Origin: Clostridia bacterium
Lineage (GTDB): Bacteria > Bacillota > Clostridia > Peptostreptococcales > Anaerovoracaceae
Direction: 5' to 3'
DNA length: 64,000 nucleotides
Assembly: GCA_902363595.1 (NCBI GenBank)
Contig: CABJAP010000008.1
Location: 154,302 to 218,301, forward strand
Shown here: one piece after another, positions 31,366 through 38,841 of the stretch
Layout of the letters: each line of letters starts with the position of its first letter
Position numbering within the stretch: the stretch's first letter is position 1
The notes under the pieces: model-generated
Seen by the model: only the letters and a program-made list of their open reading frames with translations
Told to the model about the DNA's origin: nothing
Databases searched by the model: none
Position numbers and translations under genes: made by a program

Positions 31366-31768
31366 TTCCGGCCGGAGCCTGTTCCTGTTGGAAATAGGAG
31401 TTTTAATGCTATTCTTTATTATATCCGCAGTAGTTTGTGTCACCCTCTTTGTTTATTCTCATGAAAAAAATAACGATGCCAATGATCTCAACAGTGCGGC
31501 CGTGAAGGCCGTTACCATAGCCGATACCATAAAGGCCTGCAAAAACGATTTGGATGAAGCAAAGTCCCTTTTAGGTGCTGACGCAGGTTTTCGCATTTAT
31601 TACGACGAGGATTGGCAGACGGGCGGGAAAAAAAATTATCAGGCGATTATTTCTTGCAAACGAAACGATCTTCTCCTGACCGCAGATATCACCTTTATTC
31701 GTCTGGAAGACGGAAAAACCATTTACTTTCTGCAAACGAAAGAATTCTTAGGGGAGGCCGAGAAATGA
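31352..31768 (+). CDS. Prepilin-like single-pass protein
   Basis: A 138-residue protein whose N-terminus reads SSGRSLFLLEIGVLMLFFII: a Gly, then a Glu seven residues later, then a long hydrophobic helix. This recalls a class III-like or degenerate type IV prepilin signature, where Glu is normally at +5. A coiled region (NDANDLNSAAVKAVTIADTIKACKNDLDEA) and a beta-rich end follow. It overlaps both neighbours, 14 bases upstream and 4 bases downstream. No prepilin peptidase is present in this window. Confidence 0.7.
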   Translation: MKKNSSGRSLFLLEIGVLMLFFIISAVVCVTLFVYSHEKNNDANDLNSAAVKAVTIADTIKACKNDLDEAKSLLGADAGFRIYYDEDWQTGGKKNYQAIISCKRNDLLLTADITFIRLEDGKTIYFLQTKEFLGEAEK

Positions 31769-32178
31769 GAGAAAAAAAACTGCGATCGTTTGTCGGTATG
31801 GGTGCCGTGGCATTGGCCGTAATTCTAATCATTCTTACAATCACTTGTTTTGCGGTCCTAACTTATGTCTCTGCCGACAGTGAGTATAAGCTGAGCGAAA
31901 AAAGCAGGAATGCAGTAAGCCAATACTATGAAGCAGACGCAAAAGCCAATGAAAGGCTGGCAGAAATTTCCGCCTTAATAAAAAATAAAAAATCGCAAGA
32001 CTTTATCGAAAAAAAAGGTTATAATGTAACTACTGCCCAAGGAAAGGATATTGTTACCTTTCAGGTATCTATTGAAAAGGGAAAAGTGTTACAGGTAGAA
32101 GCAGCGTTCAGCACATATGACCGGGTAACAATCCTAAAATGGGAGACAGAGAATTTATTGCAGGAGGATAACCAGTAG
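31765..32178 (+). CDS. Small single-pass protein of the pilus-like operon
   Basis: A 137-residue protein: basic start MREKKLRSF, membrane helix (about 10-35), a charged helical part (SEKSRNAVSQYYEADAKANE) and a short beta-rich end (TFQVSIEKGKVLQVEAAF). The ATG at 31765 overlaps the previous stop (ATGA); GGGGAGG lies about seven bases upstream. A longer upstream frame on this strand is a shadow of the preceding gene. I recognise no family. It has the same plan as the other three small proteins here. Confidence 0.72.
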   Translation: MREKKLRSFVGMGAVALAVILIILTITCFAVLTYVSADSEYKLSEKSRNAVSQYYEADAKANERLAEISALIKNKKSQDFIEKKGYNVTTAQGKDIVTFQVSIEKGKVLQVEAAFSTYDRVTILKWETENLLQEDNQ

Positions 32179-32182
32179 CGAT

Positions 32183-33238
32183 ATGGACATCACGGATGTA
32201 TTGAAAGACGCATCGAATAAAAATGCTTCGGATATTTTTATCATTGCCGGAAGACCGCTGGGTTTTAAGATCAACAGCCGCATCGTGGATTATTCTGATC
32301 AGGTATTAATGCCAAAGGAGACTCAGGAGCTGATCTTTGCCATTTATGGATTAGCTGGCAGCAGGCAGACAGAAAAACTGCTTCGCAGCGGCGATGATGA
32401 TTTTTCATTCGCAATTGCCGGCGTTGCCAGATTTCGCGCCAGTATTTACAAGCAGAGAGGTTCATTGGCCGCTGTCATTCGGGTTATTTCTTTTGATCTG
32501 CCCCAGCCGGATCATATGCATATTCCCCTGCAGGTCATGGATGCGGCGGAATACACCAAAGGGCTTGTCCTAATCACCGGCCCGTCCGGCAGCGGAAAAT
32601 CCGTCACCTTGGCTTGTTTGATTGATCGTATCAATTCCACAAGAAACTCGCATATCATTACTTTGGAGGAACCGATTGAATTTCTGCATCCTCACAAGAA
32701 AAGTATTGTCAGCCAGAGAGAAATTTCTCTCGATACGGAGAGCTATCTCACTGCCCTGCGAGCATCGCTGCGCCAGACGCCGGATGTCATTCTTCTGGGA
32801 GAACTGCGGGACCCGGAAACCATCAACGTGGCTATGACCGCTGCGGAAACCGGCCATCTGGTCATATCAACGCTTCACACATTGGGTGCCGCCAATACCA
32901 TTGATCGAATTGTCGATAATTTTCCATCGCAAAAACAGCCGCAAATCCGATTGCAGCTGTCGATGGTGCTGCAGGCCGTCATTTCACAGCAGCTATTAGT
33001 CGCGGAGGATTCCTCCCTGATTCCGGCCTTTGAACTAATGAAAGCCACTCCTGCTGTGCGCACAATGATTCGCGATGCCAAGACTCATCAAATTGAATCT
33101 GCGATTCATTCAGGGGCAAAGGATGGCATGATTAGTATGGACTCCAGCCTGCTTGAGCTGTATAAGGCGGGTCGGATCGATAAACACACGGCAACGGCGC
33201 ACAGCTTTTCGCCAGAAGCCTTTTTAAGAAAATTGTAG
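32183..33238 (+). CDS. PilT-like type IV pilus/T2SS ATPase
   Basis: A 351-residue hexameric ATPase closest in style to PilT. It has a PAS-like N-terminal domain (NKNASDIFIIAGRPLGFKIN; DFSFAIAGVARFRASIYKQRG), Walker A GPSGSGKS (133-140), Asp box EEPIEF (162-167), Walker B DVILLGELRD (201-210) and His box AETGHLVISTLHT (221-233). PilT powers pilus retraction; PilB-type extension ATPases are longer and carry a zinc motif absent here. As the only ATPase in the operon it may have to power both directions, or a PilB may be encoded elsewhere. AGGAGG lies about 16 bases upstream. Confidence 0.9.
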   Translation: MDITDVLKDASNKNASDIFIIAGRPLGFKINSRIVDYSDQVLMPKETQELIFAIYGLAGSRQTEKLLRSGDDDFSFAIAGVARFRASIYKQRGSLAAVIRVISFDLPQPDHMHIPLQVMDAAEYTKGLVLITGPSGSGKSVTLACLIDRINSTRNSHIITLEEPIEFLHPHKKSIVSQREISLDTESYLTALRASLRQTPDVILLGELRDPETINVAMTAAETGHLVISTLHTLGAANTIDRIVDNFPSQKQPQIRLQLSMVLQAVISQQLLVAEDSSLIPAFELMKATPAVRTMIRDAKTHQIESAIHSGAKDGMISMDSSLLELYKAGRIDKHTATAHSFSPEAFLRKL

Positions 33239-33252
33239 GGAGGACAAAACCT

Positions 33253-34443
33253 ATGGCAAAAGTGGAAATTTATATGCTTGGTCGTTTTATGATCGTCGTT
33301 GATGGCATTGATATTGTTCCCAAGCTGGGAAACTCCAAAAAGAAACTAGCGCTTTTACAATATTTACTTTTAAATAAAGATACCAACATCAGCAATTTCA
33401 GCCTTTTTGAAAGCATCTGGCCAGGAGAGGAAAACGCCAACCCGGAAAGCTCTCTGAAAACTTTAATCAGCCGCTTACGGCAGAATTTAAAGGAGGAGGG
33501 CCTGGATAAGGCGATTATCACCAAGCAGGGGGCTTATCGCTGGAATGACGCTTTAAATGCGGACATTGATATTTTCAGATTTGATGAACTCTGCCAGGAG
33601 GCGCTGGACGTGACCGAATTAACCGAAGAAACGGAGCCGATTTTTGAGGAAATCCTGCGTTTATATCAGGGTGATTTACTGTCCGGCTATGATACTGAAA
33701 CGTGGATCGTTCCCAAGAGCATGTATTTCCATAACATATACTTAAAGGTTCTCTATCTACAGATCGATCTCTTGGAAAAACAGCAGCGATACAACGATAT
33801 TATGCATTTATCCAGAAAAGGGCTGGAGGTGGATATGTTTGACTCCAAACTGAATCTTCACCTTATGACCTCACTGCTCGAGCTGGGAATGAAAAATGAA
33901 GCCATGTCCCATTATAACTATACGGTTAATCTTCACTATACACAGCTGGGGGTAACGCCTTCCACGGAGATCCTTTCTTTTTACAAGGACCTGGTCAAAG
34001 TGGAGCATGATTCCAATGCCAGCCTGGATATTATTTGCCGGGATTTGCAGTCGGAGGAAGAGGATAATGCGGCCTTTGTCTGCGACTATTCGATCTTTAA
34101 GGATATTTACAAGTTGAACATGCGCAATCTGGAGCGATTGAACATCACCATTTTCCTGGGGCTCATCACCATTCTTCCGGCGGATAAAAAAGAGCACACG
34201 GATTTGCTCCTATTGGATAAGATCATGGAGATGTTTCTTGATACACTCAAACATAATCTGCGGAAGGGCGATACCATTTCCCGATATGGCCCATCCCAAT
34301 TCGCGATCCTGCTCCCGGCCATCAACCATAAAACCGGAACCATCGCTATGGAGCGTGTGAAAAAAGCATTTTATAGCCAGCATTCAATCCCGGATTTTGT
34401 GATCAGCTATAAGATTAAACCAATTGTTTCAAAGCCAAGATAG
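33253..34443 (+). CDS. BTAD (SARP-type) regulator with degenerate C-terminal GGDEF-like domain
   Basis: A 396-residue protein. Residues about 1-100 form a winged helix of the SARP/OmpR type (MLGRFMIVVDGIDIV; SSLKTLISRLRQNLKEEG; KQGAYRWN). Residues about 105-255 are a bacterial transcriptional activation domain of TPR-like helices. The last ~110 residues resemble a diguanylate cyclase with a lost active site: RKGDTISRYGPSQFAILLPA, where GGDEF is replaced by GPSQF. It sits 15 bases after the PilT-like gene, so it is probably the regulator of the pilus-like operon or the protease. DNA-binding target unknown. Confidence 0.82.
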   Translation: MAKVEIYMLGRFMIVVDGIDIVPKLGNSKKKLALLQYLLLNKDTNISNFSLFESIWPGEENANPESSLKTLISRLRQNLKEEGLDKAIITKQGAYRWNDALNADIDIFRFDELCQEALDVTELTEETEPIFEEILRLYQGDLLSGYDTETWIVPKSMYFHNIYLKVLYLQIDLLEKQQRYNDIMHLSRKGLEVDMFDSKLNLHLMTSLLELGMKNEAMSHYNYTVNLHYTQLGVTPSTEILSFYKDLVKVEHDSNASLDIICRDLQSEEEDNAAFVCDYSIFKDIYKLNMRNLERLNITIFLGLITILPADKKEHTDLLLLDKIMEMFLDTLKHNLRKGDTISRYGPSQFAILLPAINHKTGTIAMERVKKAFYSQHSIPDFVISYKIKPIVSKPR

Positions 34444-34461
34444 GAATCGAAGGCTGTAGAT

Positions 34462-34535
34462 CCTCCAACGCCCGGTACGTTTATCTGTATGTATTCATAT
34501 ACATATAGAAATGACCAGGTTTTGGAGGTTTTTTA
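34462..34535 (+). terminator. Intrinsic terminator whose 3' arm is the next gene's ribosome binding site
   Basis: CCTCCAA (34462-34468) pairs with TTGGAGG (34522-34528), extended inward with a few mismatches by CC-GG/CC-GG steps, then TTTTTT immediately before the ATG at 34536. An inner hairpin TGTATG/CATATACA lies in the loop. The GGAGG of the 3' arm is also the ribosome binding site of the protease, so the hairpin should both end pilus-operon transcripts and hide that site. Confidence 0.65.
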
Positions 34536-35639
34536 ATGGAACAACAGCAAGGGCGAAACCGCCCGTTTATTTTATATCCGCGGCAGAATATTGAAGATAT
34601 TCGTTCATGTGTTCTTGAAAATTTCGGCCGCATCAAATATGAACTTCCCTTTCTCAATGCGTTGTGCGTTGAAATTCCGGAAGAAAAGGTTCAAGCAATC
34701 AAAACAAATCGCCGTGTAGCCATGATGTCGGAGGATGTGGCGGTATCTAAGCTTCCGATTCAAAGCGCTCCTGTCGGAAGTCGCTCTTTTGAATGCCGCA
34801 ACAGAGGCTATCGGCGCCGGGGAGAAGGCGTCGCCGTCGCTGTCATTGATACTGGCGTGGCACCTCATTACGATTTAATTAAGCCGTTTAACCGAATTCT
34901 TTATTTTAAAGACTTTGTAAATGGCAGAAAAACGCCCTATGACGATGACGGGCATGGTACGCATGTAGCTGGAATTGTTCTGGGGAATGGGTATTCCTCA
35001 GGCAAGTTCCAGGGAACCGCTCCTGGCGCCGCTCTGGTTTCGCTGAAGGCCCTTGACCAGGAGGGAAATGGAAATGCTTCCGATATTCTTGCCGCCATGC
35101 AATGGATTTATGATAACCATCAGCGCTATAACATACGGGTTGTCAATCTTTCTCTGGGAATCGCCTCTTCTCCTTATACACAGATCGATCCCCTCGTTCT
35201 GGGCGCTAACGCACTGGTTTTTAAAGGACTTTGTGTTGTTGCTGCCGCGGGCAACAGCGGACCTGACCGGCAAAGCATCACATCTCCCGGAACCAGCCCC
35301 TTTGTTTTGACCGTCGGTTCATGTGATTGTGATAATCATATTCCCGACTTTTCCAGTCGGGGGCCAACTCCTTCGGGCCAGCCTAAGCCGGATGTAGTTG
35401 CTCCCGGCGTTGATATCATTTCTTTGTCCTCACAAAACCCGAAAGGGTACATTGCTCAGACCGGAACGTCCATGTCCTCGCCGTTTGTAGCCGGTCTTGC
35501 TGCTGAATATTGCGCCAGGCACCCTCAGGCCCATCCTCTGGAGGTGAGAAGCGCCCTGCTGGATTTGGCCCGGCCGGTAAGCAGCGCCAGCCGCAATGAA
35601 CAGGGCTGGGGGAGGTTATATAGGGGTGTTTTGCGATAA
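34536..35639 (+). CDS. Subtilisin-like serine peptidase (S8)
   Basis: A 367-residue protease without a signal peptide. Residues about 10-75 look like an I9 inhibitor/propeptide (FLNALCVEIPEEKVQAIK). The S8 domain follows with the full triad: Asp in VAVIDTGVAPH, His in GHGTHVAGI and Ser in GTSMSSPFVAGL; the oxyanion Asn is in AAAGNSGPD. The lack of a signal peptide and the short propeptide resemble AprX-type intracellular subtilisins, though export by another route is possible. It lies 92 bases after the BTAD gene, behind a terminator hairpin that contains its ribosome binding site. Confidence 0.9.
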   Translation: MEQQQGRNRPFILYPRQNIEDIRSCVLENFGRIKYELPFLNALCVEIPEEKVQAIKTNRRVAMMSEDVAVSKLPIQSAPVGSRSFECRNRGYRRRGEGVAVAVIDTGVAPHYDLIKPFNRILYFKDFVNGRKTPYDDDGHGTHVAGIVLGNGYSSGKFQGTAPGAALVSLKALDQEGNGNASDILAAMQWIYDNHQRYNIRVVNLSLGIASSPYTQIDPLVLGANALVFKGLCVVAAAGNSGPDRQSITSPGTSPFVLTVGSCDCDNHIPDFSSRGPTPSGQPKPDVVAPGVDIISLSSQNPKGYIAQTGTSMSSPFVAGLAAEYCARHPQAHPLEVRSALLDLARPVSSASRNEQGWGRLYRGVLR

Positions 35640-35733
35640 TTGGCAGACCAGCCGGTTCGCCAGTCCGGGCGGATTTTGATGTGCCAAGATTTTTGGTGAT
35701 ACCTGTGGTTTGATGTCCATTTTTTGCAAAAAC

Positions 35734-35775
35734 AAAGAAGAGAAAATCGGCTGTCGATTATCTCTTCTTTATTAA
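35734..35775 (+). terminator. Intrinsic terminator after the subtilisin gene
   Basis: AAAGAAGAGAAAATCG (35734-35749) pairs with CGATTATCTCTTCTTT (35755-35770), 16 bp with one A-A mismatch, with a T-rich end on both strands. Confidence 0.75.
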
Positions 35776-35921
35776 TTTCATCTTTCTTTCAATCCACAGG
35801 TCTCCCTGACCTATAAATTATATCACGTTCTAGCAATAAGCATCAGCATTCATTTTCGTAGAAATTGTTCTATAATTTAACAAATCAGGGACTGCGTATA
35901 ACTGAATATATCAAGCATTTT

Positions 35922-35955
35922 AAAAGCCAGTCCAATTTCCTGGACTGGCTTTCTT
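35922..35955. terminator. Bidirectional terminator at the 3' end of the M23 gene
   Basis: AAAGCCAGTCCA and TGGACTGGCTTT form a perfect 12-bp stem with a six-base loop. T-rich sequence follows on the plus strand; on the minus strand, for the M23 peptidase ending at 35966, it is followed by TTTTAAA. Confidence 0.8.
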
Positions 35956-35965
35956 CTTTTTTCAA

Positions 35966-37405
35966 CTATGGCAAATATTTCATCGGATCGACCGGATCTC
36001 CATTGACACGAATTTCAAAGTGACAATGAGGGCCAGTGCTCCTTCCGGTGCTCCCGGACTCCGCGATGTGATATCCCTGGTAGACCTTATCGCCTTCCTT
36101 GACCAGAAGTTTGGAGTTATGTCCATAATAGGTCTCCATTCCGTTCTGGTGGTCGATGATGACCAGGTATCCAAAGCTGCCTTTATATCCGGCCCAAGTA
36201 ACGGTTCCGCCGTCAGCGGCAACGACATCACTTCCCATTGCACAAGCCAGATCGACACCATTATGGTTTCTTCCCCAGCGCGCACCGAACGGTGAAGATA
36301 TGCGATAATTGGTAACTGGATATATGTATTTTCCTGATCCGATCGTAGGCGGCCTCTCCTTAGTGCCCACAAGAATGACCTCTGTCGTCGGTTCTTTTTC
36401 AACTTTTTCCACAATTGGAACCTTTGTTGATTCCTTGCCGTTGCTCTTTTCGACCCTGGCTGTTATGACTTTTGTACCCTTTTTGCCTTTGGTCTTGACT
36501 TCTTTTTCGCCTTCGTAGATCTTGTCGGACTTCTTTTCTACGGTTTCAAAATCGATAGGTTCTTCATATGTAACCAGCTCGGATGCCTTGAGTGTAACGA
36601 CCGGTGCTTCCTCCTGCAGTTTAACCTCGCTGCCCACCTCCAGCTTTTTGGGGTTAATTTCCGGATTCATTTCTATGATCTGTTCTTCCGTCATATTGTT
36701 GCTTTTAGCCAGGTCCGCCAGAGTTTCTCCAGCAGTGACAATATGTGTTTTTTCAACAACAGATCCGGTTTTCAGCGCATGTTTAGCATCCTCTTCCTGC
36801 TGCAGGTTGTCCAAATCCGTGTTGACCTCTTTGATTTCTACATCTTCAACAAATTTTGCGTCCTCAACGACTACATTCTCGCCTTGATCGGTATACTCAT
36901 CTTTAATTGCACTGAGCACATTCTTTGCAGATTCTTCACTGTCAACGACTGCTGCATGTTTTCCGTTAACAGTAATACTGTAAGCTTTTACATTGACATC
37001 GCCCACATAGGTAAGTCTTTTAAGCACTTCTTCCGAGGTATCGATATGGGTGTCTTTACCAAAGGCTGACACACGTTTAAAGTCAATATCCTTCTTTTTA
37101 TCAATGACAACCTCGATATCCCGTTCTTCGGTAAGGGCGCTCTGTACCAGATCGGTGATCTTAAGAACGTCCTCCTTATCTTTAACAATTCCCAAAACCT
37201 TTCCATTATAGGAGTATTCATATGCCATATAGTGGTTGAATATGCCCAGCATTCCTACCGTTGCGACGATAAATGCAGTAAATACTGCTAAAATCAGAAT
37301 TCTGTGATGTTCTGCAAATTTTCTAAATTGGGTAAATTTTCCCGGCTTTTTATTATTCAATTTTTCTGTTAATGTGTTTATTCGGTTGCTAAATTTTTCT
37401 GCCAT
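35966..37405 (-). CDS. Cell-wall M23 endopeptidase with LysM and G5 domains
   Basis: A 479-residue protein: a cytoplasmic N-terminus, one membrane helix (about 32-55) and a long extracellular part. That part contains a LysM (about 222-266: HIVTAGETLADLAKSNNM), a G5 domain (about 272-350) and a C-terminal M23 domain (about 365-479). The zinc ligands are visible in RNHNGVDLA and HCHFEIR. The enzyme cuts peptidoglycan cross-bridges. Its first 28 bases overlap the DnaD-like gene, making it the last gene of the replication-helicase operon. The C-terminus is complete. Confidence 0.92.
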   Translation of the reverse strand: MAEKFSNRINTLTEKLNNKKPGKFTQFRKFAEHHRILILAVFTAFIVATVGMLGIFNHYMAYEYSYNGKVLGIVKDKEDVLKITDLVQSALTEERDIEVVIDKKKDIDFKRVSAFGKDTHIDTSEEVLKRLTYVGDVNVKAYSITVNGKHAAVVDSEESAKNVLSAIKDEYTDQGENVVVEDAKFVEDVEIKEVNTDLDNLQQEEDAKHALKTGSVVEKTHIVTAGETLADLAKSNNMTEEQIIEMNPEINPKKLEVGSEVKLQEEAPVVTLKASELVTYEEPIDFETVEKKSDKIYEGEKEVKTKGKKGTKVITARVEKSNGKESTKVPIVEKVEKEPTTEVILVGTKERPPTIGSGKYIYPVTNYRISSPFGARWGRNHNGVDLACAMGSDVVAADGGTVTWAGYKGSFGYLVIIDHQNGMETYYGHNSKLLVKEGDKVYQGYHIAESGSTGRSTGPHCHFEIRVNGDPVDPMKYLP

Positions 37406-38649
37406 AGTTCCGCCTCTCTCGTCCGGAGGTTAAAGCACTCGCAGCGCTCACCCTCGTCGTTAGTCCCGGTATCCTTACATATTTTACACTTATAGTGCAC
37501 ATCCAGATAATCGAGTTCAAAGTCGTTGTCCGTCAAAAGAACTGCTCTTTCTCTGCTCAAACTGTCTACCGTATCCTGCAGTCTCTTGACCTCAGTTTGT
37601 TTGTCTATCCTGTTCGAAATGATGACTTTAGACATTTGCATGCTGCAAGAATTCATTTCTTCTTCTACTTCCCGCAGACGCGGGATTTTGTTATAAACTT
37701 CTCTTTTGCGTGCCTCAGCTTCATCTTCTTCCTTATTTCGCAAGTAGTTGTAATATTTGAGAACTGTGGAAACAGACATTGCTTTGGGCTTGCCGTCAAC
37801 TGTGCCATTCTTCTCTTCAAACCAGTTCACCAGTACTTTGTTGACATAATTGATGTTTGGGTTGGATATGCCGCTGGTCTTTCCGCAGGCCTCCAACACC
37901 TTGTCGATGGTGTAATTCATTTCTTCAAACCAGCGGTTCATGATCTTTTTTTCTTCTTCTGTCGGATTTCGATCAAACCCCAGCGCCTTAAGAACGCGTT
38001 TGTATAGGTAGTGCCTCTGGTCCCGCTCTTTCAAGTATTCTTCCACCGCCAGTACATCGTTTAGACCCTCTGCCACCCAGCGTTTGACAACAGCCGCTAC
38101 ATAGCGGATGTTCTTCTTCTCTCTGGAAACGCAGTAGGAGTATGCGTAAACGATAACTTCCGGTGAAGCGTTAAAATCGTTGATCCAGGAAAGGATTTCC
38201 ATCATCTCGGCGCCGCTGATCACTCTGCCCACAATTCGCTCGATGGAACGATACATGCTCTGAATATTTTTATCTGCCATGACCGCTTTTGCGCTGTCAT
38301 CCACTTGCTTCTTTTTCTTTTTGGGCGTCTTGCCGTATAGCAGCTCTTTTAGGTTAATAAATTCTACCTGATAATTAAATTTGTCTTCTGCATGTTTTCG
38401 GCATTTGCGAATAACACCCATGCTTTCCCAATAAGTCCATGCTTTGAGCACATCCTCTTCCTGCAGGCCCAGCTGTTTGGCTATGGTTTCATTTTCCATA
38501 TCCTCCCCCAGGGTTCCATACATAAGGGCAAAAAGATAAACCTTCACATAGTCTCCGGGAGCTGAAGCCATGTATTCGTTGATAAAAATATTCTCGACAT
38601 CCGTGTCCAATAAATAGTAGTCTTTTATTTGTTCTCGCCTAAAGTTCAT
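37378..38649 (-). CDS. DnaD-like primosome protein with a C-terminal zinc-ribbon-like motif
   Basis: A 423-residue protein. The N-terminal winged-helix part (about 1-95: FINEYMASAPGDYVKVYLFALMYG) and two DnaD-like helical domains (about 140-310, with SYCVSREKKNIRYVAAVVKRWVAEGL and NYVNKVLVNWFEEK) are typical of DnaD/DnaB primosome initiation proteins. A coiled part follows. The end carries CKICKDTGTNDEGERCECF, which resembles the N-terminal zinc motif of the helicase loader DnaI, not usually found on DnaD. It lies just after dnaB and DUF1858 and overlaps both neighbours. It probably loads or recruits DnaB. No separate DnaI gene is visible here. Confidence 0.82.
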   Translation of the reverse strand: MNFRREQIKDYYLLDTDVENIFINEYMASAPGDYVKVYLFALMYGTLGEDMENETIAKQLGLQEEDVLKAWTYWESMGVIRKCRKHAEDKFNYQVEFINLKELLYGKTPKKKKKQVDDSAKAVMADKNIQSMYRSIERIVGRVISGAEMMEILSWINDFNASPEVIVYAYSYCVSREKKNIRYVAAVVKRWVAEGLNDVLAVEEYLKERDQRHYLYKRVLKALGFDRNPTEEEKKIMNRWFEEMNYTIDKVLEACGKTSGISNPNINYVNKVLVNWFEEKNGTVDGKPKAMSVSTVLKYYNYLRNKEEDEAEARKREVYNKIPRLREVEEEMNSCSMQMSKVIISNRIDKQTEVKRLQDTVDSLSRERAVLLTDNDFELDYLDVHYKCKICKDTGTNDEGERCECFNLRTREAELWQKNLATE

Positions 38650-38839
38650 TAGCCTTGTTCAGATCCTCCAATAGTTTGCTCAGATCGACGCTGTGGCCTT
38701 CTGCCGCATCCTGGAGGGTCTCGCCGCTGCTGCCCGGGCAGCCCACACAGTTCAGTCCGTGAGAGATAAAGACGTCCTCCAGCTGGGGATTTAAGTCTAA
38801 TATCTCGCAAATCATCATATCCTTGGTGATTTCCTTCAT
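38639..38839 (-). CDS. DUF1858 domain protein
   Basis: A 66-residue protein that is all DUF1858 domain: MKEITKDMMICEILDLNPQL, then VFISHGLNCVGCPGSSGETL with the CxxC pair. The domain occurs alone or fused to redox and hybrid-cluster proteins, and the cysteines could bind a metal or take part in thiol chemistry. It lies two bases after dnaB and overlaps the DnaD-like gene by 11 bases, an odd place for a redox protein. Role unknown. Confidence 0.87.
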   Translation of the reverse strand: MKEITKDMMICEILDLNPQLEDVFISHGLNCVGCPGSSGETLQDAAEGHSVDLSKLLEDLNKANEL

Positions 38840-38841
38840 GG

